NCBI GenBank assembly: GCA_002245135.1 | Contig: NGBS01001162.1 | Location: 248,001 to 312,000 of the forward strand | Reading direction: 5' to 3' | Source: Proteromonas lacertae | Taxonomy: Eukaryota > Sar > Bigyra > Opalinata > Proteromonadidae | DNA: 64,000 nt | Shown here: positions 23,303-34,367 of the stretch, in pieces | Layout of the letters: each line of letters starts with the position of its first letter | Numbering within the stretch: the first letter of the stretch is position 1 | Position numbers and translations under genes: made by a program | The notes under the pieces: model-generated | What the model was told of the DNA's origin: nothing | What the model saw: the letters and a program-made list of their open reading frames with translations, nothing else | The model's database searches: none

Positions 23303-25081
23303 TATACTTAATGCAAATATAATATGATAGATTGTTTGTTTCTTTTCATTAACAAAGGAATTGAAATTCATATTCTTTGATAAAAATGGAATTTTGTCAA
23401 GATGAGTTGGAAATTTTGAAAAGTAGAATACTAAATTGAAATATCCTTTTGGTGTAAATACAACTTCATGTAAAAGCATATATAACATGATATTTACATT
23501 TTCACAATTGTTAATACTCTCTTCTATAGGGCTATCTTCATGAACAAGAAGTTTATATCTATTTATAATTTCTTCCACATCCATATCTCCTCTTTTAGGA
23601 TTAAAAAATATCATTAGTAATGTTCTTCTTAAAAGTATTTCTTCCACGTTTTTTATTTCAGGATAGTATGTACAACAGAACTGCATTATTTCTTTAAACG
23701 GTGATTCTAAAGCAAATGGATCTTTTTTAATTAATATATCACTATACTGAGTTAATATTGCTACAAATTGACTAAAGTCTACAGGAATTCCACATCTTTT
23801 TAGAAGTGAATTATAATCTATTAACTGATTTCTTTTAAATCCATTCAATGAATTCCATACAAATATATCAACTGGTTTTACTTCTTCAATGATATTCCGA
23901 GGTTTAGTAGTTGATAGTCTCTCATTTTCTTTTACATTTTCTATTTCTATTTTCTTGTTTTTCTTCTTGTTTTTCTTTTTGATCTTTTTCTTTTTCTTCT
24001 CCATCGTTTCTGGTTTATCATTAACAATATAATCATCTCTTATATCCCAATTCTTATTCTATTAATACAACATTTATTAATAATAAAAGATATACATTCT
24101 TCACTCTGCTTTTAAAATGGGCAATTATTGTTTCAAATGAATCAACTGACTGTATATTGGACTGATTATCATCTACACATATCAGTTTTATATATTTTGA
24201 TAAACTTCTTTGATTTAATTTCATTGAGATTTTAGAAATTGCATTTTTCTCTTCATCTGAACATTTCACTTTCTTATCAATAAATTGATATTCAATATCA
24301 TTAACTCTACAAACATTACAGAATAGTAAATCCAAAGGATATAATCCATTTTCATCTTTTAAAGTGAAAATATTCTTTTGTTCATTTACTGAATAAGAAC
24401 TCAATAACCAAAATAAGAAATCAAATCTCTCTAAAGTATATTTAATATGAATATATATGAATATATACTAAATGCAACAGCTACATGAAAAATACTTTCA
24501 TTTAAATTATTCACGATTGTTTTAAAGTCATATTCTTTTGGTGGATGAGCAACATTTCTCAATACATCTTCATCATTCATTATTGCCAAATAATAGTAAA
24601 ATGATGGAGTAAATTTCAATAATCTCAAATCATTAAACCAAGATCTGGTTTTAAAACAACTATTTTCTTTAAAGAGTTTTTCTGCATAGCTAAATAAAAT
24701 AGAATATAGTATGATACAAATATGAATCTTCTTTAAAATCTTTTATAAACTGAATCTTCTCATCAAATGACATATTTGGATAGAATATAAATCTCCTTGT
24801 AAAATAAAATATAAAATATACAATTTATCATCTTCATCTTCCAACAATAAGGAAATAAACTTACTAAATTCTCCTGGTAAGTCATTCAATAAATCAACAT
24901 CTTCTTCTTTCATATACTGTTCAAATACGTGCCAATAACATTCAACATACCTCTGAATAGTATCAAATGACATATTAGTACCAAATGCAGAAAGATAGTC
25001 ATCTACATCAAATAATCGTACCTCATCATAATCATGAAGTAAATTCCACGTATCTAAAGGGTATAATACAGATTCACTCAT
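15673..25081 (-). CDS. TRANK1-like giant protein: triplicated module, ankyrin-like region, SF1 helicase
   Basis: A chain of roughly twenty exons on one strand. The N-terminal two fifths contain three copies of a ~300-residue module (near 25045, 23880 and 22355), each with a WN...LIDYDSI block, a PPKYDF...FHVAFSI block and a YPLDLLF block. Then come ankyrin-like repeats (21290-20311). The helicase spans 19440-17510: Walker A IGRSGTGKTTC, Walker B YVDEVQDLTQ, LSGDTAQT, LSYNYRSH, TISQCKGLEFDSVI and TAITRARSTLYFF, all six SF1/UvrD motifs. The last part is helical, possibly TPR. Domain order matches animal TRANK1 (lupus brain antigen 1). Start is MSESVLYPLDTWNLL at 25081. A split into two genes is not excluded, since exon joins were judged by phase only. 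Confidence 0.75.
22108..22140. repeat. TA dinucleotide repeat forming an intron of the TRANK1-like gene
   Basis: About 16 TA units between two coding segments of the third module; another TA tract lies at about 23015-23041 and a TTA tract at 23264-23296 in the same gene. Confidence 0.65.
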
Positions 25082-25758
25082 TCTTTTTAGGAATATGACA
25101 CAAAATCTTCAGTATCAAAACTAAAACAGTTTATATACCATCATATACATTCCAATAAAAATATAGGTGGGTTTAGTGTTTATGAAACTTAGTAATATCA
25201 ACCTTTAATAGAAAGATTCTCACTTTCACACTGTATGACCGTTTTCACAACGAATGTCCTTCTCAACTAACGATACTAAAAATAGTATTTTTATATATTC
25301 TAACTAAAAAATGTTATTATTATCGATACATGCTATTTACAATATATAGATTTAAGTAATTACTAATATTCGTAATGATAAACAACTATTTGCCATTAAC
25401 ACTTTGGATACTGTAAATATATATCAACTTTACAGTAAATCATTACTTTATACCGATTTCATTTGTATTTGTGTAATTTCTAAAGCATTAACTATATGAT
25501 AACACAATTGGAATAATGATCATAACAAATGATTATTAAATCATACCATACTAAAATTAATAATTGAGTTTCAATACATTTTTATAAATTTTATTATATA
25601 CATAAAAACTCTTTAATGTACTCTATATACTAACATATTATACATAACTAAACTTGTTTTCTAGAAATGATCAATATTCAATTAAATACATAACAAATAC
25701 AATAATACATATTAATACAATGTATTTTCAAATTTAAATTTAAACTTTAAACTCAAAT
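25082..25758. other. Intergenic spacer, 677 bp
   Basis: Very A+T-rich spacer between divergent genes. I see no credible coding region, RNA gene or repeat; it presumably contains both promoters. Confidence 0.6.
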
Positions 25759-27165
25759 ATGAAAGAATCAGAGAATAAAATGATAGATGAAAAAGTCAAT
25801 AGATTAATGAAAGACATAAAAGATTTTGAAAATGATCTACCTGCCTCTCCTGAAACTCTGTTAGTATAAATCACTTAATAACTATTGAAATATAGTCTAT
25901 ATCTGATATTCGAAAATATACAACTGAATGGTGTTTAGTTGAAGCAAAAGTATTGAATTTATTAAACTAATTATGATTAGTATAAATCCCTTATAAATTG
26001 TATATCACAAAATGCTCCATGGAAAATAATAGAAAAAGAAAAATTAGAAAATATGAAATTATTATGTGATAAAATAAGAAGTGTATTAATTATGTAATTA
26101 TACATAGAAAATTGATGTATTAAGTAGAACTCTTTCCATAAATATAAGTGAAAATCCTGAATTATACTGTTCTACTATTCCACCTCCCTATCCAGAGATA
26201 TTTCCTCAAGAAGAAAAAGAAAAAATGAAAGAGTTGTTTCAATCAATAAAAACCAAAATTATTAATAATAATAATAATATAACTGAAGAAAGACTAAAAG
26301 AAATCAAAGAATATAGAGATAATAATCAATATATAATAGACAAATATAACCATGATTATCCTATGAAAGTGTCATCTCAATCAGTTCAAGAAGCTGTTGA
26401 TTATGAAATTAATTCATATATAATGGATAAACAATTTAGAATTCATAAATTGAATAATCGTACTGATTTACCTAGTGATATGTATATATATATATATATA
26501 TTATTTATTATTTTAGACCTCCACTATGTAAATATGATGAATTAAAATTTGATCGATTTTCAATTCCACTTGAGCTATGTCCTGTTATTCATAGTAAAGT
26601 TCCTCCTCAACCAAAAGATATAAAAACAATTGGAGAAAGTATAGATATTAGAACACATTTAAAACCTGATTGTCAAATGAAGAAATATAAAAATAATTAT
26701 GATAAATTAGGTAATTTAATATGGAAAGATCCACAAAGAGATATTCCTAAACCCATTTCACATATATTCCCATCAACTTCATTTTCATTAAATGCGAATA
26801 GCAAAGTATATTCCAGTGAAAATGAAAGAAAATTGAAAGAATCTGATCAATATTTTAAACCACAAAAGTCATATTATCCTTGGAATAGTTTTTATAGAAA
26901 AAGACATAGTAAATATGTTAATCCGAAGGATGCTAAACTTCAACAAGATATTTTGAGATATTCCTTACAAGAAAGTGACATGCATAGAAGATGGGGTAAT
27001 GGATTTTTGAAAAGATATCCAATTACTCAACCGATGGGTAGATTTGATGAAAATGTACATATTCCTGTTCCATATGATGAAAATGCAAAGTTTTTCTTTG
27101 TATCCATCACTTTAAGCTTTATTTATAATTTGAATTTTTGTAAATATAAAATGAACAAATCATAA
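25759..27165 (+). CDS. Protein of unknown function
   Basis: Begins MKESENKMIDEKVNRLMKDI. Four introns (about 25-35 nt; one near 26477-26516 is TA-rich) connect the exons in phase. The protein of about 400 residues is charged and helical at first, then has an extended Pro/Tyr/Trp-rich part (IPPLCKYDELKFDRF, SHIFPSTSFSLNANSKVY, SYYPWNSFYRKRHSKY, MHRRWGNGFLKRYPI). Such stretches resemble microtubule-inner or axonemal linker proteins, but I recognise no family. The last residues (FVSITLSFIYNLNFCKY) look unlike the rest and may be retained intron. The next gene starts 17 bp later. Confidence 0.55.
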
Positions 27166-27181
27166 GCTTGAATCTTTAAAA

Positions 27182-30065
27182 ATGAAATATCTTTTATTTT
27201 TTATAATTTTATTGTTTGTTCCTGATTGTAAATCTCAGGTAACAGTCAATGTGAATTGGGAAGAGTACATTAAAGAATCTGATCCAATTTGGTTGTTTGA
27301 AGCTGCATGATAAATCAACTTGGTATAAAAAATGGTATGATGCACCATTTGTGGGTAATGGCAATCTTGGAATCTTGACTTATTTGAATAATTCTAATAC
27401 TCCTGTAATGAGAATAGATATTGGTAGAGCTGATGTGTGGGATCATCGAATGAAAAGCACTCCATTAGCAACAGGTAATCCGTATAAATAGCGTTTAATT
27501 GTATTTTATTTTATAAATAGAGAAGTTGATCGTTTTCGTTTAGCTGTAGGCTATTTCTTTATTAGACCAAATGGTGATATTGAATCAGGTAATGCCAGAA
27601 TAAATCTGTACGATGCTCAAATTGAAGGTTATTTAAAAACATCAAAAGGTGAAATATGGTATAAAATCTTTACTGATTCTTTACATCATGTTTTTGTAAT
27701 TGATATGCAAAGTAGTGGTGAAGAAAGTGAAGTAGTAATTGAATATCATCCTCGAAAAGATCATTTACCAAGAGGAGTTAGTGATTATAAATTCAATCCT
27801 AGATGCAGTATGTAAAGATGAAATAAGAAATGATAGAAATTTCTATTACTTGTGATAAAGTGATGTTAGCTGGAGGAGATTTTGCAATGGTTAATGACGA
27901 ATGTAACACACAATGAACATCATATAACTCATTATGTCACAATTGATAATCAAGTAACATGGAATGTAAAAAGAGAAGTAAATGCAATAGACGGAGGAAT
28001 AAAGATTTTAGAAGATTATTTGAGCAATGATGTAGATAAAGAATATGAAGCTCATAAACAATGGTGGCATGATTATTACAAGAAATCCATTATATTCCAT
28101 ATCGCACATAAACAAACAGAGAGTTTTTGGTGGATTCAAATGTATAAAGTTGGATCAGCCACAAGATGTCAAAGTGAAGATAACTGTTGGGCTTATGATT
28201 TGATTGGTCCGTGGTATACTGAGACATATTGGAGTGACTATCATATGGATTTAAATGTAGAAATGGCAGCATGGCCTTTATGGGGAGCTAATCATGCTGA
28301 TGAATTCTTATCATTCTTACGATTTATGGATAAAAATAAAGATGCAATAAAATTAAGTGTTGAAGAAAGTATAAGAGAAGATTCTGGTGCTTTAGGTACT
28401 GAATTAGGATGGGATTGGATATTAGATAGTCAATCATGGGGAACAGCAGGTGAAATAGTCAAAGCACAAGAATGGGTTATAACAGGAAACTTGAATTGGG
28501 TTTGTCAAATATTATGGTTACATTATCAATATACTCACAATGAAACATTATTAAGAGATGTTTTATATCCATCATTAAAAAGAGCAACTAATTTCTATTA
28601 TCATTATTTAGTAAAAAATGAAGAAGATGGAAAATATCATTTCCCAGCTACATATAGCCCTGAATATACAAGTTGTGAAGATACAACATGGGATTTATCA
28701 ATAATCAGATGGAGTTGCACTTATTTACCAAAGATAATAGATATGTTGAGAGTTCAAGATACTGTTATGATAAATAGATGTAAAGACATGTTGGATAATT
28801 TAACTCCATATCCAGAAAGTGAAGAAGAAGGATATTTAATAGGTAAAGGTACAAGATTAGGAAGTCAACATCGACATTGGAGTCATATATTTATGGTATA
28901 TCCATTCAAACTACAAACATATACAGCAAATCCAGAATTAGCAGAAGTAATGACTAAAACAATTGATCATTGGGCAAGTTATGGTGTTACTGATATTGGA
29001 TTTAGTATAGTAATGGCTTCTGTATTTTATCAATTAATTCCTGGTCGAGATGAGAAAGCTTGGGAAACATTACAAGAAGCATGGAAATGTCATCGAGTTG
29101 GTTTAGCCACATTCTACTGGGAAGCTGATGAATCTCCAGTGAATGAATCTCCATTTGGAATGGCTTTTGCTTTACAATATATGCTATTAAGATCAGATGA
29201 AGGATATGTTCATGTTTTCCCAACAAGACCAAAAGCTTTAGAAACTATGACATTCTATCAATTACAAGCTGAAGGTGGATTTAGTGTATCAGCTCGTATT
29301 GAACAGAATACAACTGCTTGGATTAGTATTACCTCATTATTTGGTTCAAAATTGCAGATTAGAGTAGATGATTTAACAACTGAATTTGACCATACTCCAG
29401 CAGATATTGTAGTAACTCATGTTAAAGATGGTTATTGGGATATTGAATTAGCTAAAGGCCAAACAATAAACATTAGTCCAAAAGGAACATCTCCTAAATT
29501 TGAAATTAATCCAATAGAAGGTGATGCAAAAACATTACATGCATGGGGAACAAAGAACAAACCTTATCCAATTCCAGAACCACCATCTCCAACAAATGAA
29601 CCAACCACGCAACCACCAACAACAGTAAGACCAACAACTCCTCAGCCTACAACACCAAAGCCAACTGTCCCAAAACCTACTACTCCAATACCAACAACAG
29701 AAAAACCTACAACTGTTAAACCAACAACAGAAAAACCTACAACTGTTAAACCAACAACAGAAAAACCAACTACACCAAAACCAACGACTGAAAAACCAAC
29801 AACTGTTAAGCCAACAAGTGCTGTGCCAACTACATCTATTCCAACAATACATCCTACAACAACAGATGCTCCAATTCCAACATCAACAGAAAGTCCAACA
29901 GGAGATATTCAACCATCAAGACCATCTAATAAAACAGGACTAGCAATAGGAATTAGTTGTGGTGCTGTAGTTGTATTATTATTATGTTGTTGTATATGCT
30001 GTAGAATGAGAAGAAAGAGAGTAATAGGTGGAGGTGATGATGATTTAATGTATTCTCAATTGTAA
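27182..30065 (+). CDS. GH95-like glycoside hydrolase, membrane-anchored, with frame offsets
   Basis: Signal peptide MKYLLFFIILLFVPDCKS, then an N-terminal block (VNWEEYIKESDPIW, APFVGNGNLGIL) and a large (alpha/alpha)6-type catalytic region: ESFWWIQMYKVGSATRC, TYWSDYHMDLNVEMAAWPLW, HFPATYSPEYTSCEDTTWD, HRHWSHIFMVYPF. These match the GH95 alpha-fucosidase/galactosidase-like group. A Pro/Thr repeat linker (about 29590-29890), a membrane helix (AIGISCGAVVVLLLCCC) and a basic RMRRKR stop-transfer signal anchor it at the surface or a vesicle. Two in-frame TGA codons (27308-27310, 27914-27916) break the frame, and homology continues in +1 each time. Introns at 27489-27527 and 27809-27837 are normal. 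The exact substrate is unknown. Confidence 0.75.
29590..29890 (+). repeat. Pro/Thr-rich tandem repeat in glycosidase linker
   Basis: Imperfect repeats encoding units such as EKPTTVKPTT and PKPTTP, at least a dozen, between the catalytic domain and membrane helix. Threonine density suggests heavy O-glycosylation. Confidence 0.75.
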
Positions 30066-30124
30066 ACTAATAAAGCAGTTAATTATATATTAGAAAAAAA
30101 AGAACTAATTATTATTAATTAAAA

Positions 30125-30718
30125 TTATATTTCAGGGTGTTCTTCCTTCCATTGCTCAATCTGCTGTAATATATTGTTAAATACTTCGTTTGACTATTTT
30201 ACAATATATAATATTGATATAATAATACTGAATTCTCTAAATCTATACTAATTTGACCAACAAATGAAAAACTATCATCATTCAAGTGTTTTAAATCTTC
30301 TGCTAATCTATCAGACTCTACTGCTGTAGAATCATAATCTACCAGTGCTTGTTCATATTTCTTTTGAAGCAATGATAGAACTGTGTTTGAATCAGCAATC
30401 ATTGCCTTAAAGAGTAATAGTTATTATAAAATATATACTGCCAAAGCAATATTCTCTACTGTAAGATATTTATCTCTTGAATCGGTATTTTCAAAGAATT
30501 GATTGTTGTTTTCTTTTTTCTTAGACATTGACTTTTCTAGATTATCCTAAAAATATAATAATAATCTATTAATACATATTTCTTTTTATTTTTTATAGAT
30601 AAAGCAGTAGATTCGTCAATTAGTCTATATGTAATAATCAAATATCGTACTCTTGTAGTAATTCTTGCATATCATCTGTTGCACTTCTTTTTGATGATTT
30701 TTTGGTTTTATTTGACAT
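30125..30718 (-). CDS. Small coiled-coil protein of unknown function
   Basis: Begins MSNKTKKSSKRSATDDMQELL and continues through four introns to NNILQQIEQWKEEHPEI. About 145 residues, basic at the start, then heptad-rich helices (NTVLSLLQKKYEQALVDYD, SDRLAEDLKHLNDD). No catalytic motif or membrane segment. It could be a subunit of a small helical complex (kinetochore, BLOC or tethering type), but I do not recognise it. A TCAAGCT element lies 38 bp upstream in sense orientation. Confidence 0.6.
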
Positions 30719-30755
30719 TTAATCTTTTAAAATTAAAAATTTATAATCGAGCTTT

Positions 30756-30762
30756 AGCTTGA
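30756..30762 (-). promoter_or_regulatory. TCAAGCT upstream element
   Basis: Sense-strand TCAAGCT starting 38 bp before the ATG of the small coiled-coil gene, the same distance as in the RhoGAP-like gene. Confidence 0.35.
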
Positions 30763-30793
30763 TTAATTTTTTAAAAATCAAAAATAAAACATT

Positions 30794-32383
30794 CTATACA
30801 ACAAATGGATTATTTAAAACATCTTTAAATTCATTAGCATAATCCAACAAACGATGATCACTCATATAACTACCAACTAATTGAAAAGAAATGGGAAAAT
30901 TGTCTTTATATCTTCCTAAAGGCAATGATATAGAAGGTAATCCAGCTAAACTAGCAGGTAAATTCATAATATCATTACTGTATGTTTCTAATACATCTTT
31001 ATGGTGATTTAATGGTTTTGGTTTGCTAATTATTGTAGGACATAGCATATAATCAACATCTTTGAATATATTGATCATCTCAATCTTCAAATCATTTCTA
31101 ATATCAATTGCTTTATTATAATAATTATCAACATTCAACTTTGATAATACAAAATTTCCTAATAATATTCTATTCTTAACTTCATCTCCAAATCCAACAG
31201 TTCTATTATTTGTAATTACATCATGATATGACATATTATCATTATTATTATTATCACAATTCTTCATTCCATATCTAATACCATCATATCTTGATAGATT
31301 AGACGCTGCTTCAGCTGATGATATTATGTAATAAATTGGTATTGCATATTTCATTGATGGTATAGACACTAACTTGACCTTATAATTCATTGATTCTAAA
31401 TAATTGATTAATAATTGCCATAATTGAAGTATTTCACTATCTAATCCATCAATATATAACTCTAATGGAATTCCAATTGTATGTTTCTTATTGTATTTAT
31501 TATTATATTCACTAATATCAATGGATGTGCTATCATTATCATCTTTTCCTTCAACAATTTCTAATATTTTATTCAATGAACTAATTGAATCTTTATTAAT
31601 CATTATTCCTGGACAATCTAATGAACTACCAAATGATATTAAACCATATCTTGATAATAATCCATAACTTGGTTTATAGCCAATAATACCACAATATGCA
31701 GATGGCTATTATATATATATTAATAATATAAAAATATATTATTATACTAATCGAATAGAACCACCAGTATCACTACCTATACTAAATATTGAACAATTCC
31801 TACTTACACTACATGCACTTCCTCCTGAACTACCTCCACTACTATAACACTGAGATAAATCATTTAAATCTTTTGAATAAGGTGAATAACATTGTCCATA
31901 AGGTGTATAGGAAGTGTCACTACCCATTGCAAATTCGTCCATGTTTGTTTGACCTATGATTATTCCACCTGCTTTCTGTAATCGATTTATTACGGTTGCT
32001 GTATAGGGTGATATGAAAGTGTCAAGAATGCGAGAACAAGCATTTACATTCTTATTCTTAATACAAAAATTGGCTTTTACAGCAAATGCTATACCATCTA
32101 TTATAGATAATGGTTTGTTTTCTATATATCTCTTTTCTGACAAATAAGCTTGTTCAATTGCTTCCTATATTTAAATAAATCTCTTTAATCATATACATCA
32201 TAATATGTGTTAGTAAATATATGATAATCATTGCTTTTAGTGCAATTTAAAATCAACTCTTTGACTGAATCAACAGGAGATCTTGACTTTAACAAAAATT
32301 GTTTTGATAACTTTTAAAATATATTATTTTTATTTCTATATATATACTACTTCTAAAGAAAAACTTGAAAATTTAGAATTCAT
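30794..32383 (-). CDS. GATA: Glutamyl-tRNA(Gln) amidotransferase subunit A (mitochondrial GatA/QRSL1)
   Basis: Releases ammonia from glutamine to convert Glu-tRNA(Gln) to Gln-tRNA(Gln) in the organelle. The amidase triad is visible: Lys in IAFAVKANF, cis-Ser in SSGGSSGGSACS, and nucleophile Ser in GSDTGGSIR. GQTNMDEFAMGSDTSYTPYG is a GatA signature, and the C-terminal domain (FKDVDYMLCPTIISKPKP, SLAGLPSISLPLG, ISFQLVG) is complete. The start is inferred from splicing: MNSKFSSFSLE joined to LSKQFLLKSRSPVDS through a 41-nt intron ending AAAAG. Several introns are 30-40 nt. The start codon lies only 36 bp from that of divergent RCE1. Confidence 0.9.
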
Positions 32384-32419
32384 GTCAAGCCGAGTTTTTA
32401 CTTGTTTTGTTGATTTCTC

Positions 32420-33514
32420 ATGTTATACAGAGTATCTAATATTTTTGAGTGTTTATTTTAGGTTGCATACTATAAAGCTCCACTAATATGCTTGTTTGCT
32501 GCTTGTTTGTTTGTATTTCTAGTAAATATAACTCCACCTTCATTAGATGGAATTAATAGAGATAATCCCTCAATGGTATGATTTGTTATTTACTTAATTG
32601 AATAGATTTTATACAAAATGTCGATATGTTTTTCAACTTGTTGTTTATTCTATCTATATTTGAATTATAATAAAGTTACTGCTGCATTATCATATATATC
32701 TCCAAGTGCATGGTTTGGATTTCAACCAATTCATATGTTTTCATCCTTCATCCTTATTGTTAGTTTAATAATCAGTTTATATCTTAGTGAAATAGTTTAT
32801 ACTATAATGAAGATATATATACAGCGTAGAAATAACAAATTAACCTTCAAACAGTATATATTTATTGTTTATCAAAGTAAATTAGAATAATGATTCAATT
32901 TCCGTGGTATGTTTATATAAGTGGTCATTCTCATATTGCCATAAGGAATTATATACTTGGACCAATTACTGAAGAATTCTATTTTAGATGTTGTATGGTT
33001 AGTTTATTAATAGGAAGTAATTATAAATTATATTCAATTTTAATATGGTGTTTTATAATATATTTCTGTTGTATATTTGTTATGTTTTACTATTAATAAT
33101 AGTGCCAATATTAGAACATATTATGAATAGTGAATTTGATTATAATAATAGTGGATTTATGATTGGATTATTATTACAAAGCGTATTTTCAGCAATGTTT
33201 GGTATTATTGAGTTGCTATTATTAATAAGAATGAGTATATTGTTTTATATTATAATAATTGTATAGATAATTTTTATGCAATTTTATTATTTCATTCTTT
33301 GTGTAATATATTAGAATTCCCTTCATTTAATTGGATATCAGATAAAGATCCTGTTTATATTTATAGATATTGTATTGAATAGTATGTTGTTATTGTTTTT
33401 ATAGTCTTAAATGGATTGTCATTGATTGGTATTGTGTTTTTCATTTACATTTTCACGTCATTTACTAATCCTTTATATTTTGAATCTTTTTTATGGAAAT
33501 TTGTTACTCAATAA
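32420..33514 (+). CDS. RCE1: CAAX prenyl protease 2 (RCE1)
   Basis: Intramembrane protease of the endoplasmic reticulum that removes the AAX tripeptide from prenylated proteins. The spliced start is MLYRVAYYKAPLICLFAACL, a membrane helix; several more helices follow. The catalytic block IRNYILGPITEEFYFRCCM carries the conserved Glu-Glu and Arg of the CPBP/RCE1 family; LPILEHIMN carries the second-motif His, and FHSLCNILEFP is the last conserved His/Asn helix. Introns were chosen by phase; one near 33076-33109 begins GTATAT. Length about 260 residues. A substrate candidate, a DNAJA-type protein ending CENQ, is in the same window. Confidence 0.8.
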
Positions 33515-33593
33515 TTAGTTTATGTATATATATTTATTTAATTTATTCTTTTTTGTTATAAAAACAAACAACAACAAAATTATGAAATTTAAG

Positions 33594-34303
33594 TCACAGT
33601 GATAATATTAAAGGTATTCCTTTATTAATTCTATAATACAAATTGATTTGTTTATTAGCATTCCACAAATCAACTTCATTCACTTTCATCTTTTCATTAT
33701 CAATTTGTAGATTTATTGCATATGATAAATAATATTTGCATGTTTCCCATACTAAACAATCTGAGGATGATAAGGTGATTATCAGAGAAAGATTCATTGA
33801 ACTATAACAAATGAGAATAAAATGAGCAAAATACTGACAATATGAGAATAGAAGATAGTAATTTTTAGGTTCAGTAAATATTTCACTAACATCATCCACA
33901 ACTAGAAGTGAAGGAGTAAAAATCTCTATTGATTTGCTAAGATAAGTGAATAATTCTGAAAAGGTATTTGCATATCTAAATTGAATAAATATACCAATAT
34001 ACTTCATATGTATTCTTTTTAAAGGTTTGGTTGATCTAAATTCTATTTGTTTAAGAAAATCCCTGAATTTATCTCTAAACAAAATAATGTTAAATTATGA
34101 ATTTTATACTTCTTTGTAACATACAAAACTTCTTTATTAAGTGATGCCAATTCATAAGATAAGTGAAATGAGAAAGCAGTCTTTCCAAAACCAGAATTAC
34201 CTATTATACATGCGTAATAATCTGAAGTTGGATCTAATCTATCGATAAAATCATTACCATTGTTGAAACAAAGGAATAAAGGATTATTTTTGTTAGGAAT
34301 CAT
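33594..34303 (-). CDS. SWSAP1-like RecA-family ATPase (RAD51 paralogue-like)
   Basis: Starts MIPNKNNPLFLCF. Walker A is CIIGNSGFGKTAFSFHL and Walker B is PSLLVVDDVSEIF, with IQFRYANTFSELFTYL between, matching the SWSAP1 pattern of a short RecA core without the RAD51 N-terminal domain. SWSAP1 works with the SWIM protein SWS1 in homologous recombination. One 35-nt intron joins VLYVTKK to DKFRDFL. The gene ends in TGA, uncommon in this window. Just before the ATG is a palindromic E2F-type site, which would fit S-phase expression. A different RecA-like ATPase is possible; the P-loop assignment is firm. Confidence 0.6.
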
Positions 34304-34318
34304 TTTTCGCGCCAAAAA
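34304..34318 (-). promoter_or_regulatory. E2F/DP-type palindrome adjacent to the SWSAP1-like start codon
   Basis: Sense strand TTTTTGGCGCGAAAA, directly abutting the ATG. It matches the E2F/DP consensus (TTTSGCGC) on both strands and is one of the few CG-rich hexamers in this A+T-rich window. A role in cell-cycle regulation is inferred from the match and from the DNA-repair character of the gene. Confidence 0.5.
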
Positions 34319-34367
34319 TCCCTCCAAGTAAAAAAAACATAAATTAACAAGTATTACTCAATTAAAA

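Noticed and set aside
29535-29852. Antisense Trp/Cys-rich open frame
   Set aside because: It is the reverse complement of the Pro/Thr repeat of the glycosidase.
32381-32384. Overlapping opposite start codons (CATG) for GatA and RCE1
   Set aside because: The RCE1 ATG at 32382 is out of phase with the spliced downstream exon; the in-phase ATG is at 32420, so the overlap is accidental.
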